Shown here: piece by piece, positions 9,311 through 22,737 of the stretch
How positions within the stretch are numbered: position 1 is the first letter of the stretch
Layout: each line of letters begins with the position of its first letter
Origin: Conidiobolus incongruus B7586
Lineage: Eukaryota > Entomophthoromycota > Entomophthoromycetes > Entomophthorales > Conidiobolaceae
Direction: 5' to 3'
Assembly (NCBI GenBank): GCA_000697335.1
Contig: JNEM01014012.1
Location: 1-49,005 of the forward strand
DNA length: 49,005 nucleotides
Translations under genes and position numbers: made by a program
The notes under the pieces: model-generated
Databases searched by the model: none
What the model was told of the DNA's origin: nothing
Seen by the model: the letters and a program-made list of their open reading frames with translations, nothing else

Positions 9311-12300
9311 TAATTAAAATATAAGAATGATTAAGATGATATCATGAATGAATATAAATTATTATCAATATTAATTTAATTCATCACTTTGAATCATACA
9401 AATATTTATAATTGATAAATTTTATTAATATATTAATTATTACAGTCAATTTAATTATGGGAGAAGAAAATGTTGATTAGTATGAAAATAATTTTCTGAA
9501 TGGGTAGTTAGAATTATTATATCCCTTATGTAATTTGAATATATAATCATAAAATCATATAAAAAACAGTTAAATTCTATAGTTATTATTTCATTGAAGT
9601 ATAATATACAACTAAAAATTTGTTAATCAAATTATATTTAAATGTAAAATTGGATCAATAATAATAACAATACTACTATTAATTTGGTATTATCAAAATT
9701 GGATTTAAATGATATACGATTTTATAAAAGTATAGAATCAAATTATATATGCTGCTAAATTTAATGCTTTTAATATATTTTTAATCTATTTGATTATTTG
9801 AATATTTGAATAAAAAATCTATGATGATTTGTCAAAATATTGAGGTTTATAGAACACAAAAATTTCACCTCTACTTAACTAAAGTTGAGTGTTCATGTTG
9901 ATTTAATTTTATTTTACAGTTATACAGTCGGATCTCAGCTGATTCACATGATAATTTTCAATAAATAATAAAAAAAGAATTTATATTTTAATAAATAGGT
10001 TTTTCATCATAAAATCTAGATCCTATTTTATCATATTTGCTATGAACTTTATCCGATTACATAGCTTTTTCATATTCATATTTCACATTATAGTGTGAAT
10101 CAAGTAGCTTCCACAGTATTCAGTTCATGACCGAAATATTAACATCATTTTTAGCTTCCTCTAAATTATTTTATTAATATTACCAAATACGTTTGAAAAC
10201 TTAATAGTAATATAAAAACAAACAAGATTATCTTAATTATTTAAATATATATATATATATATGGTGAATTGTTAGGTTTATTATTCAGTGTACTTCCTCT
10301 CAAATTGAAAATTACTTGAATTATAATGGATATAAAATTATACAATAAAAATGCAATCAGAGAAAATTGTAATTTTTAAAATTTGAATCATTTTAATCCA
10401 TATAAATATTAATATATTAATATATTAATATATCAAAAAATCAATTTTAAGATCAATATGTTCAAATAATTTATTGTTATTTTAATATTTTCGAATATTA
10501 AGAATTAATTGATATCCATTGCCATTTGTTTTTGTTATTCAATATTAATTATATTCAATTTATTTTCTAAAATCCTTAATTATATTATTATCAATATTAA
10601 TAATATAAACATATTGATATTAAACAAATTATTACTGTCATTATTATATTGTAATGTATTCAATTATTTTATTTTGAATATTACGTCAAAATATATTATG
10701 AATTCTTCAATTGGTATAATGAACTATAAATTTTGTTAAAATATAATTGATATTTGAATGTTCATAACTTTTAGGATAATCCATTAACACAATTATTCTT
10801 ATAATGTATTACAAAATATAGCATCATTTTAATTATTTTCACATTTGATAATTTTTTTTCTTTAATACCAATGCTTTTTGGAGCATTTTCATATCAATAA
10901 TTAAAAGAATAGTAATATTATATAAATTCGAAAAAGCAAGTTAAATAGATATACCAATATACATAATATTAAAATATATTATTAAAGACATTTGATTTAT
11001 TGTTTTTTATTGTTTTTATTATAAATATTGGAGTTTTCATTTCAGTGTGCATGAACAAAATTTATGATTTTCAATTTTATATTTAAATTAAAACTGATTA
11101 AATCAGACTGAATTATATATAATACTTATTTGGATATATATTATTATTAATTTTTGTACTATAATTTATACATGTTTAGAAGAATAATGATATATAATAT
11201 ATTCAAAACATTTTGTGACTATCTTCTGGATATTGAATATAGCTTTAAGTTATTAATGATCAATACCTATTTAACTGAAATAAGGTAAATTATACAATTC
11301 ATAATTACTGATTCTTCCATATATGACTTGCTCTATTGTAAAGATATTTTAAATTATTTAATACGAATATAACAATGATGTAAAGTACCATACTAATAAC
11401 TTGATATAATTTGAGCATGAAAATTATGTCTTTTATATTTGTTTAATATGTCGAATATAAAATTTATATATATCTGTGTCATATATTGGTTTACTAAATT
11501 AGCCAATCAATTAGACATTAAAAAATATCTGAATTTATAATAATAAATTTAAAACAAATATTGAATAATATAAAATTATTTTTAACATATATTTCAATTC
11601 ATTTTCTAAACTGAACTGAAATTTTTTTTTCAAATAATTTATGCTTTCCTATTAAAACTTTGATGAAATAAACTATCATAATCATTTTTCAATTATATTC
11701 AAGTTTAAATTAAATTGAGACATCAATATTTAAAATGGTGATTTTCAAATTAATATAAAAGGCGATTTAACCTAATAAAATCCATTTAAGACTTGAATAG
11801 TTGAAATATAATAGTGTGTTAAATTAACTTACCTTTGGTATCTTCAGATAATTATAGTTAATTTTAATAATTATAATTTACAATTTGAACAACTTATTTT
11901 AATATTGAATGAAATAATACTAATAAAATTTTTTATATAAATATTTTTAATGTTCCGTCATTAGCTTATTAATGTCTCAAATTAATAAATAAAATGGTTT
12001 GCTTTCAACATATTTATTTATTATTTTTGTCAAAGATTGGGGAAGTGAATCCTTTAAAATTTAAAGAGCAATTAACTGTCATTATTCTAAATAAAAAAGA
12101 TGATCAGGGATTAAGTTAAAGGTAGGATCTGAAGTTTTTATAACATATATATATATACATAATTTATCAATGATTAAATATAATAAATTTTTTAGTGGAA
12201 TTTATATTAATAATACAATAATTTGATTAATTTTAGTTCCGAATTTAAATTTATAAAAAGGTGTGAATTTAAATAATTTAAACCAATCATATTAGTCAAT

Positions 12301-13150
12301 TTGAAATAAACATTTGAGAAAATTATTAATAGATTATCAAGATAAAATTACATATATTCTTCTTCATCAAAATAAAATACCCAATAATTATATAAAAGTT
12401 AATATTCTTCTGAATTATGTTAAACAAATGAGTGATCAATTTATTTTGATATTATATTTAATTTTAAACTTTGGTAAATGACCTTATGTTAATATTAATC
12501 ATTTCGAAATTATTGTGATATATTAAATGGTCTATATTGCATTTTTATATTATATTCAAATTGTATATTTATTAATTCATCTTTGTTAATAATAAATTTA
12601 GCTTTTGAGATTATCATTGTTCTTTTATAAATATAATATCAAATAAATGAAAATTAATTCTTACTTTAAAAAAATATTTAATAAATCCTTTAATAATGAA
12701 TAATATATTGAAAAAGAATAGAAATAATAAATGATATATCAATCATTAAAATATAATTCAAATAACTGTTATAGCAGATTTTAATAAAACATTATTATAT
12801 TTAACTATAATAATGATTAATATAAAGAGGTAGAAAATTGATGCATTGTAGTGAATAATATTTTTGTAATAAAAATATTCAAAATTAATAAACTTGAGAG
12901 GAATGAATATAGATGAATGAATTGAAATGAGATAGAAAGTGTTTGAAAATATATAATAGTGGTATAAGAGTAAAAGAATATGGGAGTATCCAGTCTATTC
13001 ATATAGTAACAAGGAGATTAAGAGAAAAATAATGATTTATTGGAATTGGACTGCAATACTTGATCTCCCAAGTTCAAAAAGAAAATACGTTTAAGATGAA
13101 AAGCCATTTGAACGATTGGGACAAGATTTTAGAAAAGAAGAGGAGAAAGT
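9311..13150. other. Long AT-rich intergenic stretch
   Basis: 3.8 kb without a gene I can support. Short frames here (for example 10509-10739, mostly Ile/Leu/Asn/Tyr) have the composition of random AT-rich DNA. It contains a TA run near 10241-10261 and a triple TTAATATA repeat near 10405-10430. A patch at about 10010-10140 is slightly richer in GC but has no recognisable structure. Confidence 0.5.
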
Positions 13151-14161
13151 TTATTCTTCATCTTTAGCAGCTTCAGCTGTTTCACCATGTTCAGGTTCTA
13201 TAAAGAAAATTAATTTAGGATCGAATAAAAAATATAGGTCAGATTTACCTTGATCTTGAATGTCTGAAGTCCAAAGAGTAAGATTGTCACGAAGTAATTG
13301 CATGATTAAAGTGCTATCCTTGTAACTTTCTTCACTGAGGTTATCTAATTCAGCAATAGCATCATCGAAAGCGGTCTTGGCCAAGTGGCAAGCGGAATCT
13401 GGAGAGTTAAGAATTTCATAGTAGAATACTGAGAAATTTAGGGCCAAACCCAAACGGATGGGGTGAGTAGAGGGAAGATTGTTGTTAGAGATTTCAGTAG
13501 CATCTTTGTAAGATTGTAAGGAAGCGTCAGCAGCTTTAGTTCTCTCTTCGCCTTGAAGGAATTCTGCAAGATATCTGTGGTAATCTCCCTTCCTAAAAGA
13601 ATAAAAGAAAGTTAATACATCAGAAAATATAGAAAATAATGGTAAATCAAAAGAAGTATAACAGAAAGAAACTTACATCTTGTAGTAAAATACTTGACAT
13701 TCAGGAGAGTTATCACTGTTAGGAATAAGGTCACTGTCCAAAACGGTTAAGATATCGTTACAAATGTCAGTTAATTCTTTTTCAATCTTAATTCTGTATT
13801 CCTTGACTTTGGCGGCATTCTCGTTATTGCCCTTGGATTCTTCCTTATGTTCAATAGATGAAACAATTCTCCATGAGGCACGACGGGCACCGATGACGTT
13901 TTTGTAGGCAACAGATAAGAGGTTGCGTTCTTCAACAGATAATTCTTGTTTTTCGGCGGCAACCTTCTTCATAGATTCAACCATTTCTAAAGAAGAATAA
14001 AGTTAGGACCAATTTAAATCATGTGTGGAGAAAGGTCTGAAGAGCGGTGAGGTGAGACGTGCAATCGAGACCAGTGAGGTGGACTTACCATCATAGCGTT
14101 CAGCTTGTTCGGCTAACTTAGCCAAGTAAACATTTTCAGCACGTTGGGATGTGAATGCCAT
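13151..14161 (-). CDS. 14-3-3 protein, four exons
   Basis: A phosphoserine/threonine-binding dimeric adaptor of the cytoplasm and nucleus (Bmh1/Rad24 family). Exons on the minus strand: 14161-14089, 13986-13677, 13592-13249 and 13197-13151, joining in frame to 257 residues, a normal 14-3-3 length. All junctions are GT-AG. The protein starts [20 protein letters not shown] and has the groove residues of the family: Lys and Arg of [13 protein letters not shown], and Arg-Tyr of [10 protein letters not shown]. It also has the signature [12 protein letters not shown] and ends in a short acidic tail (AEAAKDEE). The first intron is 102 nt and 44% GC, quite unlike the other AT-rich introns. The last is 51 nt, frame-neutral and stop-free, so its retention would insert 17 residues just before the tail. 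Partners cannot be read from sequence. Confidence 0.97.
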
Positions 14162-14683
14162 TTTGCAAGTCGAGTTGTATAAAGAAATGTATTTAACGGT
14201 TGTAAGTTAAAGAACTCTTAACTTAGATTTTGATAACATATGAGTTTTAAATTAGGATTTGATTGGAATATTGAAATTTTTCAGAAAATTTTTACACTCT
14301 AGAAAAGTAAAATGGTTGACTTGTCTGGCCGTCCCCAAGATTTCTAGATTAGACCAAGGTTAATTTTATTCAAGTTTATTGGTTAAATGACCTTATCGAC
14401 TATTTTAATTGGTTATGAATTTTACCTTAATATTTATGACGTTTTTTCGATACATTCAAAAGTAGATAGTGGTGAATTATTACAGTCCTGATGACGAGTC
14501 ATCTATTATTTGATTAGCTCAATCTTAAATCTAACCAATCACAATCTCTATTGAATTTTATTCATCCCCAAAAATTAACATTAAAATATTTCTCAACAAC
14601 TTCAGTTCTTAAAGAATTTCACATTAAATAATATATTCGGTATGATTGATTTTGATATAAATATTTAAACATATCAATTTTGT

Positions 14684-14719
<36 letters not shown>

Positions 14720-17305
14720 TTATAATGCTCACATTATTTTACTCTTAATACATAACATTGATTTTTAAGATTTTCCAACTGATAACATCCATAAATCTTT
14801 CTTATTCTTACAAATATATTAGAGAGTATCACTTCTAGAATGTTAAGTTTGACCATCATGTATATTAAACTTGTTTATTCCAAATTTACATTCAGTTTGA
14901 ATAATATCAAAGAAATTATAGATGGATTTGTGAATTAATATATAATAGTTTTGATAGTAAATGTGTTGTGTTAGAATAAACATATTGAGCCAAGAAAATC
15001 ATTTAATATTCTTAATTTTCGGAAAAGTTATTGAAATTTTTTATATATGATATATTAAATTTTTCAGATTAAAAACATTGAAAAGTATAACATTATTTTT
15101 ATTAAGTTATTTAAGTTGGAATATGTTCTTTTAATAGTTTCACACAAGGTTTAATTTTAATTATTCAACTAATCTTAAAGTATTGGTTAAATACAAAATT
15201 ATAATAATAAATAGCTTGATAGACTTCGAATAGGTTGCTGAATTTAAAAATATCAATAAACAGATAATTAATGTTAGTCTTTCTCAATTTAAAGATTTTT
15301 GGAACAGTTTGATGTACAAATTTACATTACATAGCCATAATATTATTTTTACAATTTTAATTATTTTTTAACTGTATCCAATTTAAATAAATTAAAAAAG
15401 GGATTTTGAATATTGAGCTGAGATACAATTATTTTTATAATTTTCAAAATCATGTTATAAACAGGATAATATAAATACCAAAATAATATTAAAATAGTAT
15501 TTTTTTTGAAATTCTTATATAATTTTTAATTGTTTTTTCATCTTTATATTTTTTTTAAAAGCAAATATAGTTTACTTTTAGATAAAATTTAAAAATTTAT
15601 ATAATTCAACATATAATTATTAAAGCATTTATATATTATTTATTAAATATATTAATCTAATAATATTTATTTACTACCAAATGTTTACAATTATGGAATA
15701 TAATAATATTATTTGCCCATTGATAAATTAATTGGAATGAACCATTAAGTTTTATAAGTAATCTTTTATATTGCAAAGGGTATTCAGTTTATAATTTAAA
15801 TATATTCTATATATACTCTTTTTGAGTGATCTCTTTATTTTCCATCAGATATAATACTGAGTTATGTATTGATTCAAGTTATATATATAGTTAATAAAAA
15901 ATGCTTATAACTTAAAATTTGAAGTGATTCGTATGAATCATTGAAAATAATTTACAATAATAAAATAATATCTATATTCAATAAATTAGTTAATAATATT
16001 TAATAAAAATTGATTAACTAATTTTATTACTATAATATATATGCATACTAATATTGTTCTTATTTAATATAGAATAATTGAATATTCTAATACCATATTA
16101 TTTTAATAAACCTATTAAAATAAATTTCTTGTTTATAATGAAAATAATTTAACTTTGTAAAATTGTTCAAAGATATTTCAAAAATTTTTAATAATTATCC
16201 CAGTTAATATCATAAATTATCGATAAAGCAAGTATATTTCATTTTTTATGCTACATCTCAAATATAACTCTATATATTTTTTATTGATTAATGTATATTT
16301 ATATATAAATTTTTTTCGATCTAATAATATTTTATATTAGGGCTTAGTTTGATTTATTTGATTTTAATATTGGTTATGATATTTTCTTAGAGTTTTTTTC
16401 AATAATAAATTTGATAATATATATTTATATTTATATTAAAACTTAAATTTAATTTTTATACATCTTTACTATTTATATTTAAGTAATCTAATATTATTAA
16501 TTTGATATTTTTATAAAAGAAAATAACCATAATATTACATTTGATAAGATTTTTATTGAGTCTAATTTATGAATTTTTATATAAACACTTATTTTTATTG
16601 ACTTATAATTAATCAATTTGTACTTGTATAGTTAATTTGATTATATAAATACCATTGATTTACCTAATAGCTAGGTTTTCCCTTCTAAATATTTTAATAA
16701 TATTAATCATTAATATTTTCTAACATTTAAAACTATCCCAATAAATACTATAAAATACATTGATAATATCTATAATATTAACTAATTTATTTAAACCTTA
16801 AATTGACTCACTGATATATTAAATTAATTATGTCATTTTTAATTTAAATCTTCTTCTACACTATATTAAAATTATCACTAACTACCAATATATATTCTCA
16901 GATTTTCTTTTTATAATTAGAAAAACTATGATTCGAAAGTTATATTAAAATTTTTTAATAAATATTAAACATTTGATGTTATAATCATTACACCTATTCC
17001 AACTTGTTTAAATTCTTGCTTTGTTGATTTTGCTAATTCAATAATATTGCATTAATATAACAAGTTGATGTAAGCTTGAAATTATATATAATTTTATATT
17101 AAAATATTTGAAATAAATAACAATTGGTTTTGATTTCAATTAAAATATATTTCAATATTATAATAGAGATTCTATATTTGAATTTATTATATGTGAATTT
17201 CAGTTATAGCAATCGTCAATCAATGCTAGTATTATAATAATTACTGTAAACTGAAAATTTAAAGTTTATATAAATGATTAATACTAAATAATTGCGGAAA
17301 ATTGT
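14162..17305. other. AT-rich spacer with TA microsatellite and a possibly decayed stretch
   Basis: Directly upstream of the 14-3-3 gene the first 300 bases are less AT-rich (for example TGTCTGGCCGTCCCC near 14319) and probably include its promoter. A (TA)n run of about 30 bases lies at 14687-14717. From about 16260 to 16950 the composition shifts to Y-rich AT DNA with few TG dinucleotides and no open frame, which could be an old decayed repeat. I see no gene. Confidence 0.45.
14687..14717. repeat. (TA)n dinucleotide microsatellite
   Basis: Uninterrupted alternating AT of about 30 bases, visible by eye. Such runs are expected by slippage in AT-rich DNA. Confidence 0.9.
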
Positions 17306-17309
17306 ATAC

Positions 17310-17625
17310 TGTAGTTACCGATATAGTAACCCACCCGACTAACTTGACCTTGCAGCCTAGTACATTACAGAAGTATAAGCCCAAAATACCTGTCACATCA
17401 CCTTAAAATCTCGTTGTGTTGAAAACTCAATACACTTCTTTACACCACCTAAGGCCGAAAATAGTCTGTAAAAAACCATCGTCAGGATATAATTTCATTA
17501 ACACAGGTCTTCTGCGAAGCCTATTATACCTTTAATAAGCTCTAATAAAACACCATAACCCAAACTATCAAACAAACCCCAAGCAAGCCACTTTCCTTCT
17601 TATTTTCTACCTACTACTATGGATC
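17310..17625. ncRNA. GC island 1, candidate noncoding RNA or relic; strand unknown
   Basis: About 315 bases whose GC is near 40% (24 of 60 in 17341-17400), set between flanks of roughly 15-20%. No reading frame of useful length crosses it on either strand. In AT-rich genomes, isolated GC-rich noncoding blocks are often structured RNA genes. One strand is C-rich (+), the other G-rich (-). On the minus strand GGAAAG near one end and ACAGAC...CGGCC further in recall RNase P RNA conserved blocks, but I could not build a convincing P4 helix, so this is only a guess. It could instead be an old insertion. Confidence 0.35.
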
Positions 17626-20243
17626 AATAAAGCATCAATATAGTAGATGAAATAATTCTATGGTAATGTTTTATCAATAATATGTAAAAAAGACTCGAAT
17701 TGATAATGAAATCTATAATTTAATAATTATTAAGATAAAATTTTAATTATGATATTATTTCTTTATAATATATGTTTATTATATTGTTAAAATTAAAATA
17801 CAAAATTGCTGATAATAAAACATTTATTTAAGATATAATTTTATTTATTATTTTATCAACCAAAGTCAATATATTATTAAAATGATTATTCAATGGGTAC
17901 TAATGATTTTATTCTAACCATTCTTAATTCCAATTTCTAACTTATCAGTTTATATCAGTTTTTAGTCATTACTGATTTCAATAAAGGTATATTATCAATG
18001 AGGTTGAGAAAAAATGAGTATATTGGTAAAAGCATTAATTCAAAGCTTGAATTTGAATGTATTATATAATCAAATTATGTAAAATCAACTTATCGTAATA
18101 AAAATACCTTTTGTAATATCCTGAGCTTTTAAACTAATTAAAATAAGTAAAGGAATGAATATTAATTATATTAATTATATTAATTGAAATATATTGTTAA
18201 ATATTTTTTAAAGAATTTGAGCTATTCATGCCAATATCAAATGAATAGTGAACTGCTCTAAGAAATTATTTGCTTTGTTTTTAATATTTTTTGGCTTTGT
18301 TATATTTGAGTACTTTTCAATTCAAAATTCAGCTTTTTTAATATAAAGTGTTTCATTTTTATTAAGTCATTGTAAAGCTTCTATACAATCTAGTTTATAT
18401 TGATATTTTTTTTGATTTCAAGGCTGTGGATTTTTAAGGATATAAATTATTCTTTTAACTAATTCTAAATCAGATAAAATATTATTAATTATAAAAAATC
18501 CAAATTTTAAACTCTATTTAACAAATATTTTTTGAATATTTTTCAAATATATATCAGCAAATTGGTTTTGAATGATTATTTGTATAACAGCAAAATTTTT
18601 TCCCTTTTTTAATCTCCTTATGAAGGTAAATTTTGAAAAACGTTTATCAAGAAAATAGTACAAAAGTTGACTAATGATACTAATATAGCAGGCAAATTGG
18701 ATGGCAATCGTTATTTTTGGCACTTTGTTTAAATAAAAAGTAATTAGCTTTTTGTAGGTATCAGTTACAATAATTTTATATTTATAAATTGATAACTAAG
18801 CAATATCCATTACTTAAAAATAAATCATTTTAGCTGTCGTAATTTCATAATTTTTGAAAATGAATCATATAATTTATATAAATCCTTATAATTGAAATAT
18901 ATTTTTCACCATATGGGAATTAATTATCAACATTATATATCAATTAAATAATTATTTAAAAAAATAATATTATGATATTTACGTTGGATATATAATCTTA
19001 ATAACGATAAAGTATTTGACGATTCATACCTAAACATTGAAATAGATAAAACAATTCTAATTTATAATGTTTTTATTAATAAAAAGTAAACCATAATATC
19101 AAGGTTTGAATGAATCAGTAGAAATTTGTATGTTTTAATATTCAGAATTCGAGAATTTGATATTTTGAGACTCAAATTTGTGATGTAATGATTAAAATTA
19201 ACGTATATTATTCAAATGATCAAAGTATAAATTATTTTAAAAGATATATACAGCTATATAAAATGATTAAATTTATTCCAAAATGATACTAATATAATGT
19301 ATATAATAAATAAATATTATGAAAATGGTGCGAGTGATTTAATCATAGTAAGAATTTAACCAATTATTTTGACAAGGTATAACCAGTGTACAATATGAAT
19401 TTTATTAAGTTGATAATTTACAATCCAAGAATTTTTGATAAACAATATATATGTCAGTTTGTTTCGTTAATGTGTTTACTGGGTTCAATTTTTCAAAATT
19501 GGTATTTGCTGTCTATGGTTCATATATTATGAATACTTAAAGGTAATAGTAGAATACCAATTTTTTCACCGTTTTACTAACTCTCAAATGATACCATATA
19601 CTTTAGAGATTCTCAATCATTGTGTAGAAACCGATTACAAATTTTGTAGTGGAGCCAGTTAAATGCATTAACCAAATAAACTAATATATCATATCACATC
19701 AATCATTATAGATAAAAAAATGCATTTTATCATATAATCAATCTATCAGCCTTAATTCTGAGAAAAAAATTCATCATCAATAATATTATGGATAATTTAA
19801 ATATTATCAAATTTAATAAAAAACTAATAAACTAATAAACTAATAAACTAATAAACTAATAAAAGAATTTGTTTATTATGGAGTTAATTTACTTTGATCA
19901 ATTTATTTATCCTTAAAAATAACTCAAAGATCTTAGAAACAAATAGAAATTATGATTTAAGTCACAATGTTCATTTTGAGGCTTAAAATTGCTCTTGTAA
20001 ATATGATCATAAATTCATAATTGATTGCCATGATTTTATGAAGTTTAAATCATTTGAATTTAGCTGTAAAAATTTCTAATTGGTTTGTCAAAATTCCAAC
20101 TCTCCCACAATCGTACCACTTTGTTTTCTAACTGAAGTTGTTACCATTTAATATTAATATCAATATATCATATTAAATCCAACTAAATATCAGCTAAATA
20201 TTTAATTGTTATATTCGTCAAATTAGCTAAAAATCGGTTATTA
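17626..20243. other. AT-rich spacer upstream of the Zn2Cys6 gene
   Basis: 2.6 kb without a supported gene. A frame at 18514-18723 (minus) starts only at a GTG and has random AT-rich composition. A triple copy of a TATTAATTA unit lies near 18160-18186 and an octamer repeat at 19823-19862. The last few hundred bases must include the promoter of the transcription factor gene. Confidence 0.5.
19823..19862. repeat. Octamer tandem repeat (ACTAATAA)5
   Basis: Five perfect consecutive copies of ACTAATAA, 40 bases in all, about 380 bases upstream of the transcription factor start. It looks like an ordinary slippage minisatellite. Confidence 0.95.
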
Positions 20244-22220
20244 ATGGTTAAGCAGCATAAACCTAGACGCAAGTTGACTCATGCTTGTGATAATTGCCGT
20301 AGTAAAAAAGTACGCTGCGATGGTCAATATCCTAGATGTAAGTATTGTGCCGATCGTGAATTATCATGTACTTATTTGACTGCTACTAAGCGAAGAGGGC
20401 CCAGAAATCCTTATATAGAAGAACTTGAAGCCAAGGCCAAAGCTTTGGAGGAAAAAGTCCAACAATTAAACATTGAACTCCCTTCAGGGATTTTTTTCAG
20501 TCAGCAAAATCCAGAAGGGGAGCCGGAATTTCGTACTGACCAAGGTGGTATTATCATTTCCGAAGAGACCGGTTCAGAAAATCCTACGCTGCCTACTAAC
20601 TGTGAACCTATCCTCACTCTGCCACCTCAGGAAGAAATTGATCAGTTAATTGATTTATACTTTTCTCACGTTCACCCTTCCATTAGATTCGTTCATCGTC
20701 CTAGCTTTTTGAATCGCTTACACTCTAAAAAGCAGTGTCTCTTGCTTCTAAATAGTATTTTCGCAGTATCTGCTCGATTTGCGCCTCATGTTGGTCAAAC
20801 TAAACCAAGATACCAATGGGGGGACGTTTATTTCAAGAGAGCGAATTCTCATATCACTAAGGAAGCTCTATCCCAACCAACAATAGAAACTGTTCAATCT
20901 CTGATTCTATTGGGCTTATACGAATACGGTAAGATGAAGGGGTTTTCTAGCTGGAATTATGTAGGAATTGCAATTCGCCTGGCTCAACAACTTGGTTTAC
21001 ATACAATTGACAGCTATCACAATCGCGGTGATAACTATTTACTCAAAAACACGGTTGAAGATTGGCTTGTGACCGAATCGAAGAGGCGGACCTGGTGGGG
21101 CTGCTTTATTGCAGACAGGTTTGCCAGTGGTATAGTAGGCAGGTCTATGTATATCGATGAAAGAGACTGTTTGGTCACTATGCCTAGCGCAGATGCTCAA
21201 TGGGATGACCAATTTGGCGTACTCTCCAAATTACCTCCAGAGTCTCCTGATGAGTTGCTCAATTTTGGATCCGATCTCACTGGTCAAAACGGTGTTTTTT
21301 GTAATCTATCAGCTCATTTTATGTCTTTGATTGATCTTAAAGGCCAGGTGACTCGCTATTTACTACATAGAACTTCAAAAGGACCTACCTATGATCCAGA
21401 TCACACAGAGTTGATGAGATTAGACACAGCTATATTCCAATGGCAAAACGATTTACCATCTAAATTCAGAAATCCACAAGATCTCCTAAGACTAGAAACA
21501 GAGGAAATTAGTGATTTGTTCAGAACTGTGGCTTGTCTCCACGGATTTTTCCATGGTACCATCATCACTTTGCATAGAGGTAATTTGGCTCAAGCACAGC
21601 TTAATCAAAACTATTCAATGGCTATGTTCTCCAAAAGACGCTGTGTCGCAGCTGCCAATGCGATTACTCAGCTTGTAAGGGACGCTTGGACTCGTTTGAG
21701 TGATCTTGCCGATCCCTTCTACCCATTCTCAGTATTCAATGCAGCAACAATCCATGCCAATTGCGCATTTCTTGAAAGTGGAACTACAGCGGCCCATTCT
21801 CGCGCAGAATTGGAAATGGCTACCAGAGCCTTGGTATTACTTTCTGAATATTGGTTAATGTCTCAAGTTTACCTAGTTATGTTGCAAACTCTACAAAATT
21901 CACTTTCATTTTCCATTGTGCTTGGATCTCACACTAACTGGGAAGTACCGTTTTCAGCATCATACTTTGATTGGTACTATACTGTTCAAAATCCACCCAA
22001 CATGGCGATGCCAATGGGCACTCCAACACAAGGATCCATTCCATTAATCGTGGGTGGAAGTGCGCTTACATCTAATATCACACTAGAGCAAACAGATGAT
22101 ATTCCTTCTAGTAGCAACAATCCTCATACCTTCAGCAACACTAATCCCCATATCAATAATCCCGCCAACAACTTTAATTTATCAGAGCCTTCCAACTCCT
22201 TCTTTATTAGAAAAAATTAA
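20244..22220 (+). CDS. Fungal Zn2Cys6 transcription factor with middle homology domain
   Basis: A nuclear DNA-binding regulator of 658 residues in one exon. The binuclear zinc cluster is perfect: C15, C18, C25, C32, C35, C42 (spacing 2-6-6-2-6), flanked by basic residues (KPRRK before, KRRGPRNPY after). A heptad-like segment about 57-75 (EELEAKAKALEEKVQQL) should form the dimerising coiled coil. The fungal-specific middle domain (Fungal_trans) spans about 128-400, with LYFSHVHPSIRFVHRPSF, AIRLAQQLGLH and SKRRTWWGCFIADRFASG as typical markers. The C-terminal 50 residues are Asn/Ser/Pro-rich and disordered, a possible activation region. Cluster and middle domain are of the type seen in regulators of nutrient use such as XlnR or cutinase regulators, but the target cannot be inferred. 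It is clearly less AT-rich than its flanks. Confidence 0.96.
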   Translation: MVKQHKPRRKLTHACDNCRSKKVRCDGQYPRCKYCADRELSCTYLTATKRRGPRNPYIEELEAKAKALEEKVQQLNIELPSGIFFSQQNPEGEPEFRTDQGGIIISEETGSENPTLPTNCEPILTLPPQEEIDQLIDLYFSHVHPSIRFVHRPSFLNRLHSKKQCLLLLNSIFAVSARFAPHVGQTKPRYQWGDVYFKRANSHITKEALSQPTIETVQSLILLGLYEYGKMKGFSSWNYVGIAIRLAQQLGLHTIDSYHNRGDNYLLKNTVEDWLVTESKRRTWWGCFIADRFASGIVGRSMYIDERDCLVTMPSADAQWDDQFGVLSKLPPESPDELLNFGSDLTGQNGVFCNLSAHFMSLIDLKGQVTRYLLHRTSKGPTYDPDHTELMRLDTAIFQWQNDLPSKFRNPQDLLRLETEEISDLFRTVACLHGFFHGTIITLHRGNLAQAQLNQNYSMAMFSKRRCVAAANAITQLVRDAWTRLSDLADPFYPFSVFNAATIHANCAFLESGTTAAHSRAELEMATRALVLLSEYWLMSQVYLVMLQTLQNSLSFSIVLGSHTNWEVPFSASYFDWYYTVQNPPNMAMPMGTPTQGSIPLIVGGSALTSNITLEQTDDIPSSSNNPHTFSNTNPHINNPANNFNLSEPSNSFFIRKN

Positions 22221-22737
22221 TTAATTTTTCAGGCACTTTTTTCATATATTACAATTATTCCTCAATTTGCTTAACTTCATTTACATTGGTTAGATATTAG
22301 CTCAACTCATTATATGCCTGATTACCTATTTGCTATTTAAATCGAAACCCAATATTGCTAAGAATAGCTTAAATTTTTATATTTCCACTTAACACAATAA
22401 TCAAATAATTTATTAATATATTATTATAAATTTGATTTCATAATTTATCCTACTGAAACAATGTTTCAATACTAAAGTGATTTTTCTTATGAATTTAAAA
22501 TAAACGTTCAAAATATTTTCGGCTGGTCTTGTAATAAAAATATATATGTAAATTTCAGAATTAGTTTGGGTAAATGAATTGAAATTATTTGGTATTGAAA
22601 AAAAATATGATTAGTGTGATATTTATAGTAATATTAGTTGAAACAAAAAAAAAAATAGAAAATGGGAGCTTGTAAAATTATTGTAGAAAATAAAAGCATT
22701 CAAGTAGTAAAAATATTGATGTATTCCTAAATTTCAA
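22221..22737. other. Short AT-rich spacer
   Basis: About 500 bases between the transcription factor and the tRNA gene. Contains the presumed 3' end of the former and an A-run near 22646-22655. Nothing else seen. Confidence 0.5.

Noticed and set aside
11824-11836. ACTTACCTTTGG, resembling the U1 snRNA 5' end or a minus-strand splice donor
   Set aside because: No U1 stem-loops follow it on the + strand and no coding exon precedes it on the minus strand.
12817-13002. 61-codon minus-strand frame just downstream of the 14-3-3 gene
   Set aside because: Low-complexity hydrophobic composition, probably chance in the 3' flank.
18514-18723. 69-codon minus-strand frame
   Set aside because: It has only a GTG at the start, AT-driven composition and no recognisable domain.
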